Source: Rhynchopus sp. YZ270_cl-10 (taxonomy: Eukaryota > Euglenozoa > Diplonemea > Diplonemida > Diplonemidae). Taken from it: a stretch of 64,000 nucleotides of DNA. The notes below the pieces were generated by a model, which saw nothing but the letters and a program-made list of their open reading frames with translations, was not told where the DNA came from and searched no databases. Positions 38,372-48,593 of this stretch are shown here, piece after piece. Every line of letters starts with the position of its first letter. The stretch's first letter is position 1. Made by a program: the position numbers and the translations under genes. Where the stretch lies: the NCBI GenBank assembly GCA_964035575.1, contig OZ037833.1:682001-746000 (forward strand). The letters are read 5' to 3'.

Positions 38372-41079
38372 CTATTTCGCCTTCATCTTGGCCTCGAGAC
38401 GGCGCATCTCTCTGTCCTTCTCGTTCTTCTCCTTCTCCTTCTTGTCCCGCCACTCCGCCTCCTTCTTCTCCTCATTGTCGAGAAACTCAATCTGCTCAAG
38501 AATCGGACGGCACTGTAGAAAAGGGAGGAGGTATTTTTTTTTGTCGACAACCTAAGATAGGGTTTGTCCTCAATGCTTGGCCGAAACCTTTCGTACTACG
38601 GAAGGTATAGACGGCATTCATCCCGAACGCTTTGAGAGCAGCTTTTATGAAAAAATTCTTTTTTTTGTACGAATCTCTCTCTCTCTCTTGGTTCTAGACC
38701 AAACCTAAATGAATTGATAAATTTCCATACCTCGCGATAACGCACAGAACAGAAGCGGAATGCATCTTTTCTGAAAGCCTTATCGGCATCTGCAGCTGTT
38801 CTGTCTGAAGGCATGTCCGATGCAGACTTAGCTTCGGCGATCCAGAACCCGAGGGTTCTGTTGTAGAAGTCACGTTGGGGCTCATGCGGCTCGGGGCAGG
38901 GTACACCGTCCTCAGCACCCAGCTGCTGCTTGAGCTGGTCACGCTTGCTCCGCACCTTGCCCTTCGTTGTGGCTTTGGGTTGCTTCTTCTTCTTGGTCTC
39001 CTTCTCCTCAGCCTCGTCGTCCTCCTCCTCCTCCTCGTCCTCTTCTTCTTCGCTTTCCTCTTCTTCCTCATCATCTTCGTCTTCGTCCTTCTTCTTTTTC
39101 TTTCTCTTGGTTGTTTTGATCTCCCCATCATCGTCGTCATCTTCCGATTCATACCATTCCTGCTCCGCTAGGTCCATCTCTTCCAGGACCTCAAAGGTCT
39201 CCAATGTGTTTGTATTGATTCTGTACATATCGTTGAGCGTCACTTCACGGGAACCATCTTCGAACTGCCCACCATACAGATAGAGAAAGTTACCTACAGT
39301 ACAGAGTTGTGTGCTAAATCTGCCGCAAGGGGTCAACTGCCCTGCGTCATTTTCGGTATAGGTCCTCTTGGCACGGCTCGCGAGAGGGGAGGTTGCTCCA
39401 TCTTCCCCTTCCGTAGTGTCTTTGAAGCTGACCGCCCTCGCTGCGATGAGACCCTCCAAAAAGCCTTCTTCCACAGCTTCTGGAAGGTCTTCGTAATATC
39501 CTAACCCCTGCGCGCCCACTGCAAAGATATGCCCTGGTTTGCTCCCAGAGTATTCCTCTGCCGGAATAAAAGCGACAAGAGGTTCGGGGGTGGCAACCCT
39601 TTCTGGCATAGGAGCAGGCTCCTCGTATCCAATGATTTGCGTGCCAAGATAGATTGGAACGCCTTGAGGTGCGACATCTCCTTCTTCTTCAACATTTGCC
39701 GCTTTTGGTCCGGATTTGTTAATTTCGAGCCCCGTTTTAGTGTTTGCAACCGCTTCTGCGGCTTTAGCGGGGTTCGCGCCTTGCTTTTTACGTTGCTGCT
39801 TTTCTGCAACCTTTTTGACCTTCTTCTTTGCCTTAGGTAGAGAGGGCATGCTGTTATCCCAAAGGGTCCCACCTTCATCGCCGGAATCCATATCAGAATC
39901 GGAGTCGTTATCGGCAAGGTTTTTGAGGTTGTCGGCAAGGGAGGTTGTGGCGGTGTCGTCAGCATCTCCCTTCTTCTTCCTCCGAGCCCCTACAGCCTTC
40001 TTCTTTTTGAGCATCAGAGGGAACCACCGTCGGTTTTCAAGGTTGAAGACGAACATATCAGAGTAGAAACGGCTTTTTGTAGCGTTTTTCTCATCAAAGT
40101 CCATTACCCCGCCAAAGAAGTAGGCCTTCCGTGCAGACACCGCGCAGGTCAGACCAGAACGAATGGTAGGTGGAATGCCTGCCTTTTTGATTTTGCTCCA
40201 CGTACAGCTTGCGAGGTTGAGGACATAGAAATCGGAGTGGGTGATGCCTTTGCGTTCTTTGCCTTCAACGGAAAACCCGCCGTAGCAGAACAGCGAATCA
40301 GCGTAGACTGAGAGGCAAACGGCAGAGCGTTTGGACGGTGTGTCTCCTGTGGTGTCCACACGACGCCAGGAGGGTGTTCTGTCGACATTGTCGATCGCCC
40401 AGACGTCGTCAAAATAGTATCCATTTGAGGTCAACGTATCGTGAAACCCACCAAACATCAGAGGCGTCCTCTTCCACAAAATCATTCTGTGCCCAGACCG
40501 CGGCTGCGGCGCGCTCTTATCTTTCACCTTACATTCCTCCCACTGCCATGTGTTCGTGTCCAAACGCCACAGATCTTTGTGGTGGTAGAATTGAGATTGG
40601 CTGGGGGAAGTGAACTCTCCACCGAAGGTGACTAGGTAGTTTTTGAACCCGATGGTCTGGTGTGCGGAGCGAGGTGACGGGGTGCAGGGTGAGGTGACTG
40701 TCTTCCAGGTTTTCTTGACAGTGTCGTAGCGGTATACGTCGTTGTAGGAGTCGGTGCGTTCGCCGTTCCAGTACTCGCCGCCGAAGAGGATGACCTCGTT
40801 GGGGTTGGCAGGGTTTGCAGTGAACGTTGCGTTGATGCGTGGTGGCGGGCGGGCGCAGTCCTCAATGATGACCTCCTTCTTCTTCTTCTCTGCCTGCCGG
40901 TACTGTGCCAGCATCAGCTCGACATTGTCCTCGTTCTCAGAGTCGGAGTCAAGGTTGCGCAGGCGGCGTCCCTGCTTCTCCAAGTTCTTCTCCTTCTGCT
41001 TTTTGTCATTCTTCGCCTTGTTCCGCCCCCCAGTCTTCTCCTCCTTCGCCTTCTTACGTTTGTCACGTCCCTTACCCAT
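38372..41079 (-). CDS. KLHDC4: KLHDC4-type kelch-repeat protein with C-terminal DUF4110 (2 exons)
   Basis: Exon 1 (41079-38731) and exon 2 (38512-38372) join at CGCGAG|TGCCGT across a 218-base GTATGG..CTACAG intron, giving 829 residues. It starts MGKGRDKRKKAKEEKTG, as the family does, with a lysine-rich tract. Kelch repeats follow (about 85-360): VILFGGEYWNGERTDSYNDV, YLVTFGGEFTSPSQSQFYHH, MFGGFHDTL and LFCYGGFSVEGKER. A late repeat FLYLYGGQFEDGSREVTLND precedes EEMDLAEQEWYESEDDDDD and a long acidic/lysine stretch. The end, RDFYNRTLGFWIAEAKSAS to RYRECRPILEQIEFLDNEE, is the DUF4110 region found in plant and fungal homologues; only the spliced form completes it. It is a scaffold protein of poorly known role. 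GTTTCAG-like acceptor TTTCAG lies about 20 bases before the ATG. Confidence 0.92.
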
Positions 41080-41538
41080 TTTTTTTTTTTTGTGTATTCC
41101 TGAAATTTTTTGAGGTGAGGTTAAAAAATGCCGTTGAAACAGAACACATTGTGCCGATAAGTGCAGTTGCTGGCGCCTGCAGACAGCGCTATGACTGAAC
41201 ACGGGACGCTACAAAGATTGGACCCGACCATAGGAACGATCCTCAAGGCACACAGTCTAAGTGTTTCTGTGTTTGTGTAATCTCAGCTGGTGTTCATTCG
41301 CGGGGTAGGCCAGAAGAGGGCCTTCTACGTAGGTAGGTGGATATGCAAAGCAGGGGGGTTTGAAGAAGTTTGTTTCAACTTTGTCGTTTTAAAGCAGGGG
41401 AAGGAAAGATGAAATAGGAGAGAGAGAGAGAGAACTTTTTTTTTTGTGAGGCTGGGCAGTAGTATAGGGGAAAATAGTGGAAAAATAAATAAAAAGAAGA
41501 AAGCAGAAGTGGAAAAAGAAACAGAGAGAGGAAGTTGT

Positions 41539-41572
41539 CTTGAAATACAAAGCCCTCTCGAGACAGTGTACC
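41539..41572 (-). repeat. CTCTCGTG/GTGTACC repeat, copy e (short)
   Basis: CTTGAAATACAAAGCCCTCTC followed by GAGACAGTGTACC. It ends exactly where copy d ends. Confidence 0.55.
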
Positions 41573-41870
41573 AAAAAAAAAACCCCCCTTAGTTTTTTTT
41601 TTCCCATATCTGTTCATTTTCGCATGTATATATTTTTTTGTGGGGGAAGTCAGCGGAGACTTATGGCTCACTCGCTTTTAATTGACGGTGAATTCTCTAT
41701 CTGCTATCAGAGAAAGAAAAATAAAAAACAGAAAAAAAGAGAGAGAGAAAAATCGTAGGCATAAAGTAATTGTCGATACAGTAACAGTGTGCGCTTTTTT
41801 TTTTTTCGAGCTAACGATAATGCCATGTTGTTATTTTTTTCTTTTCTTTTTCTTTTCCTTCTTCTTTCTT

Positions 41871-41939
41871 GATAAATTGTTTGAAGTAGTGGAGTTGCCT
41901 CGGGGTTTGTGTTGCCACAGTTTTGTGCAAATCTCCACT
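41871..41939 (-). repeat. GTGGAGATTTGC dispersed repeat, copy e
   Basis: The minus strand runs from AGTGGAGATTTGCACAAAAC to TTCAAACAATTTATC, then the A-rich tail AAGAAAGAAGAAGG. Confidence 0.7.
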
Positions 41940-42085
41940 CTCATTTTTTTCCCCCCCTTTTTTTCATAAATTGACGCCGTGTATAGTCACCTTGATTTTT
42001 TTTCGTGTGATCTCCACACAGCCGTCACCTTTGTATCTCGCATTTCATGGTGTAGTCACACCGCTTTTTTTTTTTTAAATCCACT

Positions 42086-42163
42086 GTGGCCAGGGGTGCA
42101 GAGATATGACAGCCCCAAAAAAATAAACTATTCCAGGGCTGCCATCCCACACCCCTGGCCAAA
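42086..42163. repeat. imperfect foldback GGCCAGGGGTG
   Basis: GTGGCCAGGGGTG and GACAGCCCC pair with GGGCTGCC and CACACCCCTGGCCA across a short A-rich loop. It is possibly a small foldback element or a hairpin in a non-coding transcript. Confidence 0.6.
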
Positions 42164-42310
42164 TGTATTTCGTTGGATGAGTGTAGCTGCCATTTTGACT
42201 CTCTCTTCACTGTCCAGTGTGAGGGGTGATTTTTTTTTTTTGTCTTTTTTTTTCGAGATGAAATCAATACAGAGCATAAAAGAAAAAAGAGGGGAAAGCT
42301 TTTTTTTTTT

Positions 42311-42347
42311 GTAAGATGAACCTAACCCTCTCGTGTTTAGTCATCTA
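42311..42347. repeat. covarying hairpin repeat, CCTCTCGTG loop
   Basis: GATGA..CTAAC pairs with GTTTAG..TCATC around CCTCTCGT. It is the longest stem of the family in this window. Confidence 0.6.
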
Positions 42348-43520
42348 AAATAAAAAAAAAAAAAAATGGACACCGCGACTGGCAGTGCTAGAAAAATAGG
42401 GGGGGTACAACAAGCGCAGACCTATTTTTTATTTTTTTATTTTTTTGCAAGGTCGCACTTTTTAACTCCCAACATTATCAAAAAAAAAAATAGAATCGCG
42501 TCACATAGGGCTATGCAATATACGCATATGGCTCCTGATTGTGGCAAATTGGCGAAGTGTGACTGTTTGTCCACCTAAATTTTTTTTCCCCCTGAAATTG
42601 GTGTTGAGTGGAGGTTTTTTTCGAATAGCTAAACTCCTCCAAAACATCAAATCTCAGGGTGGTCTGTATATAAAAAAAAAAAGATACCAGATGAATGAGA
42701 AATTTGTATTTGAAAGAACGCCTAAGCCGTTTTTTTGCGGTGTTTAAGCATCGTTGTGTTTCTTCATTCATCTTGCTCGCAGTCAAACTGAAAAATAAGT
42801 TAGTTTTCATATACTTTCGAATCAAAGAAGAGAAAGTGAAAAATAGAAAAAAAAGGGGGGAGGGTGGGATGGAAGGGGAGGAGGAGGAGGAGGAGTGCAC
42901 AATCGACTGTCAGAGTCAGATTATGAACCGCAAAATAACAAAGAGAGAGAAAGAAAAAGGATTTTTGCTGTCAAGAATGAGTTGCGTTGTTTTGGCCTTT
43001 TTGCTAACCATCCATTTTTTTTTTTTTTGGGGCGGTTTTTTATTTTATTCTTCATGCCATGGGGGGGGGCGGTGAGGCCTAGCCAGGCTTTTCGCTAACC
43101 ATCAAGCTAATCAATCTGGGATCTTTCTCCCAGATTACTAACGAAAATGATGGCACCTTAAATTTGTTCTTCTCGCTGCGCTCGCGGGAGGTGTACCTTT
43201 TAAATTTTTTTTTGTACCCTCAGGTACCCTGCAGGAATAGAAAACAAAGGGTGTCGATATCAAGACGCATAAAATCTCACACAAAACAGCAATCCAAAAA
43301 AAGCATACGTCGTGTCTGGATCCGGATTCCAGGTATCCCACTTCTGTATATTTTTTGGAATCTGGAATATGCCTGGGTCTGGATCCGGATACGGCCTATG
43401 AACAAAAAGAATATAACACAAAAAAAAAGTGCAAAACGAAAAAAGTAGAGAGAGAGAGACAAATGGGAGACAAATGCGCTTTGTGCACACTTGTTGTTGT
43501 TTGGTTTATGGGTTCACTAT

Positions 43521-45602
43521 TCAGAACAGTGCGTCAAAGTGTTCTGCTGCGAACTTCGTGTTACACTGCACTGGGACAAAGAACTCCGGTGCCTCGGCCG
43601 TGCTGAACACCCCGGGTGTGCCCGCAGTCGCGGTCATCTTTGCGTCACAGTAGTGGACTCCGGCGCTGTAGTTGCTGTTCTTGAGGGGGCCGGCGTTGGA
43701 GATGGTGGTTTGGTACCTGTCGGCGTTCATAAAGACATACTCGCCGACGTGGTGTGTGCGGGTCACCTCGAACATCATGAACCCACGGTCTTTGATGTTT
43801 GCGTACTTGATGTGCGAGTTGGCTGCAAGCACAGAGTGCTCGACAGCGTCGTAGCCGCTTGCCTGAAGGAACTGTGCGAACGGTGCGGCGCGCTCCTCAA
43901 GCCCTGTGGAAGTGACAGCAGCCGTGTCGTACTCAACAGCAACGGGAACACCCTCCGCAGTGGACAGCTGCTGTGCGAAGGCGTTGTGCGAGTCGCCTGC
44001 CACCACAACAGCGTTGTTCGTGCTCTGCTGGAAGATCTGCAGCACCTTCTCACGCTCCGTCTCAAAGCCGTCCCATGTGTCGCTGTTCCAAGGAGTGTTT
44101 GTCATGCCAGAGGCCTGCGCCAGTCTGAAGCCAACGTCAGACGCAAATCCACCTGCAGCCACCGCCTGGAACCCGCCAGTCAGGGCAGTCGCAGTCGCAA
44201 CGTCTGCGCCGTATGCCTGGAGTGTGGCGGAAAGGGTGTTGCCCGCCTTGACGAAGTCGGCAAAGGAACGCTTACCCATCGGGATGGGTGTGGCGAGCAC
44301 CTGCCACGGTGCGCCGTTCTCCATGGACTCTGCGAAGAGGAAGCTCATCGAGTCGCGCTTCTCCTGTCCCATCACCTCTGCCGTCACGTCCAGGTCGTTC
44401 TGCACGGCTGCAGCGTAGGCAGCGAGGGTCGAGGCAAGCGGCTCCTCGTACCACGCCGTCACGTTTGTGTTCACCAAAGCGAAGTACGCCAACGCGTTAT
44501 CGGTCTGGAACAGATCAGTGGGGTCGCTGTGGGTGCGCTGCGACAGACGTGTGTCGTAGCCTGCGAACGAGGCAAGGTTTCCGAAGTGGAACTCGAACGA
44601 GCGGGAGCGGCGAGCAATAGGGTCGTCGAGCATGCCCTCCTCACGCACAGGCATCCACTCGAAGTAGGCACGTGTCGCAGCGTCCACACGGTCCTGGTAG
44701 TCATGCTCATCCTTGTCGCAGAGGGAGTTCAGCCCCAGGTCGGGGAAGGGCGAGGCCTGCGCAGTCGAGCACGTTGGCTGGTGGTTCTGGGCTCCGTCCG
44801 AACGAGCGTCGTTTGCAACCTCGTGGTCATCCCAAATCGCGAACACCGGTGCGCGCCTGTGCAGCTTCTGCAGCGCTGCGTCCGTCTTGTACTGTGCGTA
44901 ACGCGCACGGTACTCCTCAAGTGTCACTGCCTCTGGGATCGGCCTGAAGGGCTCCTCACGCGCATACCCCTCAGCTCCCGGGTACGCGTAGGATCCGTAC
45001 TCGTACTGGTAGTCACCAACGTGGAGCCAGAAGTCAAGGTTCTCAGCGTTGGCAAGCGTCTCGTAGACGTGGAAGTATCCGTGCGGGTAGCTGGAACAGG
45101 AGACAACACCGTAGTTGAGCTGTGCGACCTCCTGCATCTGCGAGGGCAGGGTGATGGTGCGCCCGATGGGGGACACCTTGTCAGTGAAGGCAAGCTGGAA
45201 CTGGTAGTAGTAGTTGCGGTTGCAGCCGAGGCGGGAGGGTGCGACCTTCACTGTGTAGTCACGGTGTGCACCTGTGGCGACCCACCCGAGGCGACAGTTC
45301 TTGCGGTGCAGAAGGCGCTTCAGGAACGACCACGACTTCTGCGGGAACATCTGAGCAGGGGGCTTCCCATCCTCGGCCTTGCACACTGCGTAGCGCAGCA
45401 GCACACGCTTCCTGTCATCTGCTTCAACCTCCGCACTAGGCGTGACACGTGTCCACAGCACAACACTGTCCTGCTCCACATCCCCAGACGCTACACCATG
45501 CTCAAACGAGAAGTCCTCTCCAGAGAAGCACCGCGCACGACGCCTATGCGCCTCAACACTCTGCAACGCAAGCAGATAGCACAGCAGGCCTGCAACACGC
45601 AT
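43521..45602 (-). CDS. secreted PhoD-like phosphatase
   Basis: A 693-residue protein with a signal peptide (MRVAGLLCYLLALQSVEA), then the PhoD N-terminal beta domain (FEHGVASGDVEQDSVVLWTR) and the metallophosphatase core: a GDYQYEYGSYAYPGAEGY metal loop, IWDDHEVANDARSDG and VVVAGDSHNAFAQQL. PhoD enzymes hydrolyse phosphomonoesters and phosphodiesters, usually with Ca/Fe, and are exported; in protists they often serve phosphorus scavenging. EYDTAAVTSTGLE matches the late conserved strand. The ATG at 45600-45602 was chosen for the signal peptide; an acceptor-like CCTCCACACAG lies 24 bases upstream. The upstream region (45690-45860) resembles a segment of the neighbouring tandem array. Confidence 0.92.
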   Translation of the reverse strand: MRVAGLLCYLLALQSVEAHRRRARCFSGEDFSFEHGVASGDVEQDSVVLWTRVTPSAEVEADDRKRVLLRYAVCKAEDGKPPAQMFPQKSWSFLKRLLHRKNCRLGWVATGAHRDYTVKVAPSRLGCNRNYYYQFQLAFTDKVSPIGRTITLPSQMQEVAQLNYGVVSCSSYPHGYFHVYETLANAENLDFWLHVGDYQYEYGSYAYPGAEGYAREEPFRPIPEAVTLEEYRARYAQYKTDAALQKLHRRAPVFAIWDDHEVANDARSDGAQNHQPTCSTAQASPFPDLGLNSLCDKDEHDYQDRVDAATRAYFEWMPVREEGMLDDPIARRSRSFEFHFGNLASFAGYDTRLSQRTHSDPTDLFQTDNALAYFALVNTNVTAWYEEPLASTLAAYAAAVQNDLDVTAEVMGQEKRDSMSFLFAESMENGAPWQVLATPIPMGKRSFADFVKAGNTLSATLQAYGADVATATALTGGFQAVAAGGFASDVGFRLAQASGMTNTPWNSDTWDGFETEREKVLQIFQQSTNNAVVVAGDSHNAFAQQLSTAEGVPVAVEYDTAAVTSTGLEERAAPFAQFLQASGYDAVEHSVLAANSHIKYANIKDRGFMMFEVTRTHHVGEYVFMNADRYQTTISNAGPLKNSNYSAGVHYCDAKMTATAGTPGVFSTAEAPEFFVPVQCNTKFAAEHFDALF

Positions 45603-45928
45603 CGTGGTACTAGTGTCTTGAATAATCTGTGTGGAGGTGTGGTGTATCACGAAATTCTAGAGTCCATAGACCACGATTGAGCAAACACGCAAAAATGTCG
45701 TCTTTTTTGTTTGCAGCGTGCCTACCTTCACCATCACCATCACCATCACCATCACCATCACCATCACCATCACCATCACCATCACCATCACCATCACCGA
45801 AGGTCAAACCGTCCTGTAGCACAGCATGTGTCCCTCTCTGACGCATGAGTTGCGGGAACTCCGTCTGCAGCTGCAGGCGATTCACAATACAGTGCGGGCA
45901 AAACAGAACAGAAGCTACTTGTTCCCCC
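45603..45928. other. PhoD upstream region with CACCAT microsatellite
   Basis: It contains (CACCAT)n at 45729-45798, embedded in TTTGCAGCGTGCCTACC..CCGAAGGTCAAACC. That context is similar to TTTGCAGTGTGCCGACC..CCCAAAGTCCAGG in each 4097-bp unit. No gene is seen. Confidence 0.6.
45729..45798. repeat. (CACCAT)n microsatellite
   Basis: About 11-12 perfect hexamers. The open frames through it (Gly-Asp repeats on the minus strand) are by-products of the repeat. Confidence 0.9.
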
Positions 45929-46669
45929 TGTCGTGAGGAAGACAGGGGCAGGAAGCTCGAACATAACTAAAAGAGGGGGGAAAGGGGGTCTTGTCTTTTT
46001 TTTATTATTATTTGCAGTGTGCCGACCATGACCATCACCATCACAATGCCACCCAAAGTCCAGGGCGCTTTTATCCAATAGAAAAAAGAAAAAAGAAAAC
46101 AGAAAAAAAGAAAGTGGAGTATGCGTTTTGTATCTGGACATTTAAAAAGGATCTGCTCCACCAATAAGACGGAGCAGCTCAACCACCGACTGGCAGTTTT
46201 CCAAATTTCAAAATGGGGCGACCAAGCTATGATTCTGGACATGTCGGGAAAATAGAGAAAACTTCAATAGATGAAATGTGCATTTCTTTCGTGCACACAC
46301 ATCCAAAGAATCGTGGCTAAGGGGGGCGGGGGCGGGGGGGGAACACCACTGACTGGTGGCTGCGCACAAATGGGGTTGGGGAGAAGGGTTTTAGTAAGCA
46401 CCGGCACAACTGCCCAAAGTGAAGGGAGGTGTACGAACAATGCGGAATGCGGAATGGACCGAAGACCACTTTGTTTCATGCGCAAACACTTGAATGAGAA
46501 CAGAAACGTGGGGAGAGCGAAGTCTCGCCTGCACGTACGTCTTTACGTTGTTAGCATTAGTAAAAATGTTTTTTTGGTTCTCTGGGGAAAAGAGGAAAAA
46601 GGGGAAATATGGGGAAATAGGGAAAGACCACCGACTGGCGGTTCACTTATCAGGGTTCATCATGGATCA

Positions 46670-47608
46670 CTACTTGTTCAGGCTCATGAGCTCGTCGTTG
46701 TTTCTCTTGCTCTTGGACATGTAGAGGACACCGCACACAACAGCAGCAACCACGACAAGACCACCCACGGCGATGGCAGCAATGACACCCGCACTGAGGG
46801 AGCTGCTGCCGCTGTCCGATGTAGCGGGCCCGGACCAGGAGAAGGAGGAACCCGGCTGGCCGCTGATGACGAGGATCTTGCCCTTCTCGCACTGCGAGGC
46901 GAACGTGACTGTGCCTTGTGCTGCGGAGGCGGCTGTGTAGACTACGTTCGACGAGACGGCGTCCACTTCCCCTGCGGTGACCGTGAAGTGCACCGCCTCA
47001 CTCGCACCGCAGTGCATCACACCCATGTAGAAGTCCATCAGCTTGCTCCCCACTGTGACAGAGCCGGTCGAGCCTGCGGACACCGGCTTGAGCGGCGCGG
47101 CAGCTTTGTCAATTGCATCCTCCGACAACTCAAGGCTGACGCCGGCAGGGCCAGACTTTGGCACGTAGCGTGTGAAGACACGCATGCTGTACGAAAACAC
47201 TGGGGACGGGTCCGTCCATACCGGCGCACTCACCTGGAAGTACATGTCCGCACCAGGCGCGTACTCGGAGCCAACTGCAACAATGAGGACAGTGTCGTTC
47301 GTCGGGTCCACCGTCATCGGCTGCCCCACCGTATCATCCGTGTACAGCGTCAGGTTGAACGCAGGGATCTTATCCACTCCAGCGGGTGCGGTCAGGTTCA
47401 GCACCACGTGCTGCAGGTACGTCGTCTGCGTGTCCGCAATGTCCCCCGACACCATCGACACCAGGTCGCCCACATCCAGCTGGATGCTCGGGTTCGAGGA
47501 GTTGATGTTAAAGCCAGTTGTCACCTCGGAGAGCACGTCTACCCCCGGGGGCAGTGGCGCTGTGCTGGCAGCAGACTGTGTTGCGAGTAGGGCCAAGAGA
47601 AACGCCAT
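46670..47608 (-). CDS. type I membrane protein, array copy 1
   Basis: A 312-residue protein with a signal peptide (MAFLLALLATQSAAS), an ectodomain of about 255 residues with probable N-glycosylation sites (INSSN, LNLTAP, FNLTLY, TNDTVL), a Ser-rich stalk (SDSGSSSLSA), one membrane segment (AGVIAAIAVGGLVVVAAVVC) and a short basic tail (SKSKRNNDELMSLNK). The ectodomain has few cysteines (HCGAS, QCEKG) and looks beta-rich, but I recognise no family; a cell-surface adhesion or lectin-like role is only a guess. The start was chosen for the signal peptide; the frame extends 73 codons upstream through low-complexity DNA, where CACCCACAG about 65 bases before the ATG could be an acceptor. The beta-helix gene lies just upstream in transcription order. 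Confidence 0.82.
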   Translation of the reverse strand: MAFLLALLATQSAASTAPLPPGVDVLSEVTTGFNINSSNPSIQLDVGDLVSMVSGDIADTQTTYLQHVVLNLTAPAGVDKIPAFNLTLYTDDTVGQPMTVDPTNDTVLIVAVGSEYAPGADMYFQVSAPVWTDPSPVFSYSMRVFTRYVPKSGPAGVSLELSEDAIDKAAAPLKPVSAGSTGSVTVGSKLMDFYMGVMHCGASEAVHFTVTAGEVDAVSSNVVYTAASAAQGTVTFASQCEKGKILVISGQPGSSFSWSGPATSDSGSSSLSAGVIAAIAVGGLVVVAAVVCGVLYMSKSKRNNDELMSLNK

Positions 47609-48593
47609 TTTCTTTTGAAGGGTGTGCGGTGCTTCTGTTTGTGTTTGTGTTTGTGTTTGTGCTGCAAATACCTGTGGGTGTGGGTGTGGGTGTGGAAAGG
47701 GGGAAAGGGGAACTTTGCGCAAAGCGGTGTTCCTTTGGCTGCCTGCACACATGGTGGAGGGTAAAGAAACAGAGTAGCATCTGGAGTGGGTGAGTGCTGA
47801 CAACCACGCTACGCTGCCTTCTCGCACTAATGCGTACCAGCACAGAACGGACGAAGCCGCAAAACAGGCTGGTTAATAATAATGATTCGCTATGAAGCAA
47901 CAGTGTGGAAGAGGCACAGACAAGAGAGTAGGTAGGGAGGTGGGGTGGGTGGGGTAGGGTGGGTGGTGTTCGTTTTTGTTTGTTCGTCGGCAAGAAGATG
48001 TCTTGTTACGGAAGAGACGACCATACCGGTATCCACGCCTTTGCATCCTTTGTTTTTCAAATCAATCCAGCATACACTGGACTGGGTCGGTTGTGCAAAA
48101 GATTGGAAACACATAATAAAAGGTGGACATGTGAAAGACATGCGGACACAGGCATCGATCGGAGACAAAAGGTAAAGTAGAGCGTGTGCACGTGAAACAG
48201 CACTACTGTCGCAGGTGACTGGTTCGCCACCGTTGACGAGTAACCATTTCAAAAAAGACCACACAAAGAAGGGTTGAGCGATGAGTGTAGGGTACCTTAC
48301 TGGCGTGCACACACATCTTTGAAAGAAAAGACAAGAAGAAGTCTGTGAACAAAAGAAAGAAGTTGTTGTAAGTTATTGAAAAGAGAAAGTGCTGCTGCCC
48401 TCGCGGGCTTTTGTTGCAAGTATTTTTTTTTCCTCGCGGAAATGCATTTTTCCTCATGTTGTTGTTGACATGCAAACAGATATGCAAAACTCAAGTAAAT
48501 GAGTTATGTGTGGACACCGCTCGCATACTAACACAGCACACACACACACGCACACATGCATACATACATACATACACACACAGTGCTCTGTGC
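47609..48593. other. in-unit spacer with GTTTGT, GGTGTG and CA/TACA repeats
   Basis: It contains (GTTTGT)n at 47636-47662, (GGTGTG)n at 47674-47695, G-rich GGTGGGGTGGGTGGGGTAGG at 47939 (a possible G-quadruplex on the plus strand) and (CA)n/(TACA)n at 48536-48586, right after the beta-helix stop. The same features recur every 4097 bp. No further gene is supported. Confidence 0.6.

Larger units (their letters stand above)
41080..43520. other. intergenic, homopolymer-rich with small repeats and hairpins
   Basis: No gene is seen in 2.4 kb. It contains a short CTCTCGTG/GTGTACC repeat (41539-41572), a GTGGAGATTTGC repeat (41871-41939), a foldback (about 42086-42163), a hairpin repeat (42311-42347), the hairpin AATCTGGGATCTTTCTCCCAGATT (43112-43135) and a twice-repeated GTCTGGATCCGGAT (about 43313 and 43377). 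Confidence 0.55.

Noticed and set aside
43290-43400. Twice-repeated GTCTGGATCCGGAT as a mobile element
   Set aside because: Only two short copies 65 bp apart, with no ends or flanking duplication visible.
43491-45680. 729-codon plus frame opposite the PhoD-like gene
   Set aside because: An antisense shadow of a well-supported gene.
45610-45885. Gly-Asp repeat protein across the CACCAT microsatellite
   Set aside because: The repeat is open in all frames; there is no start context or conserved flank.
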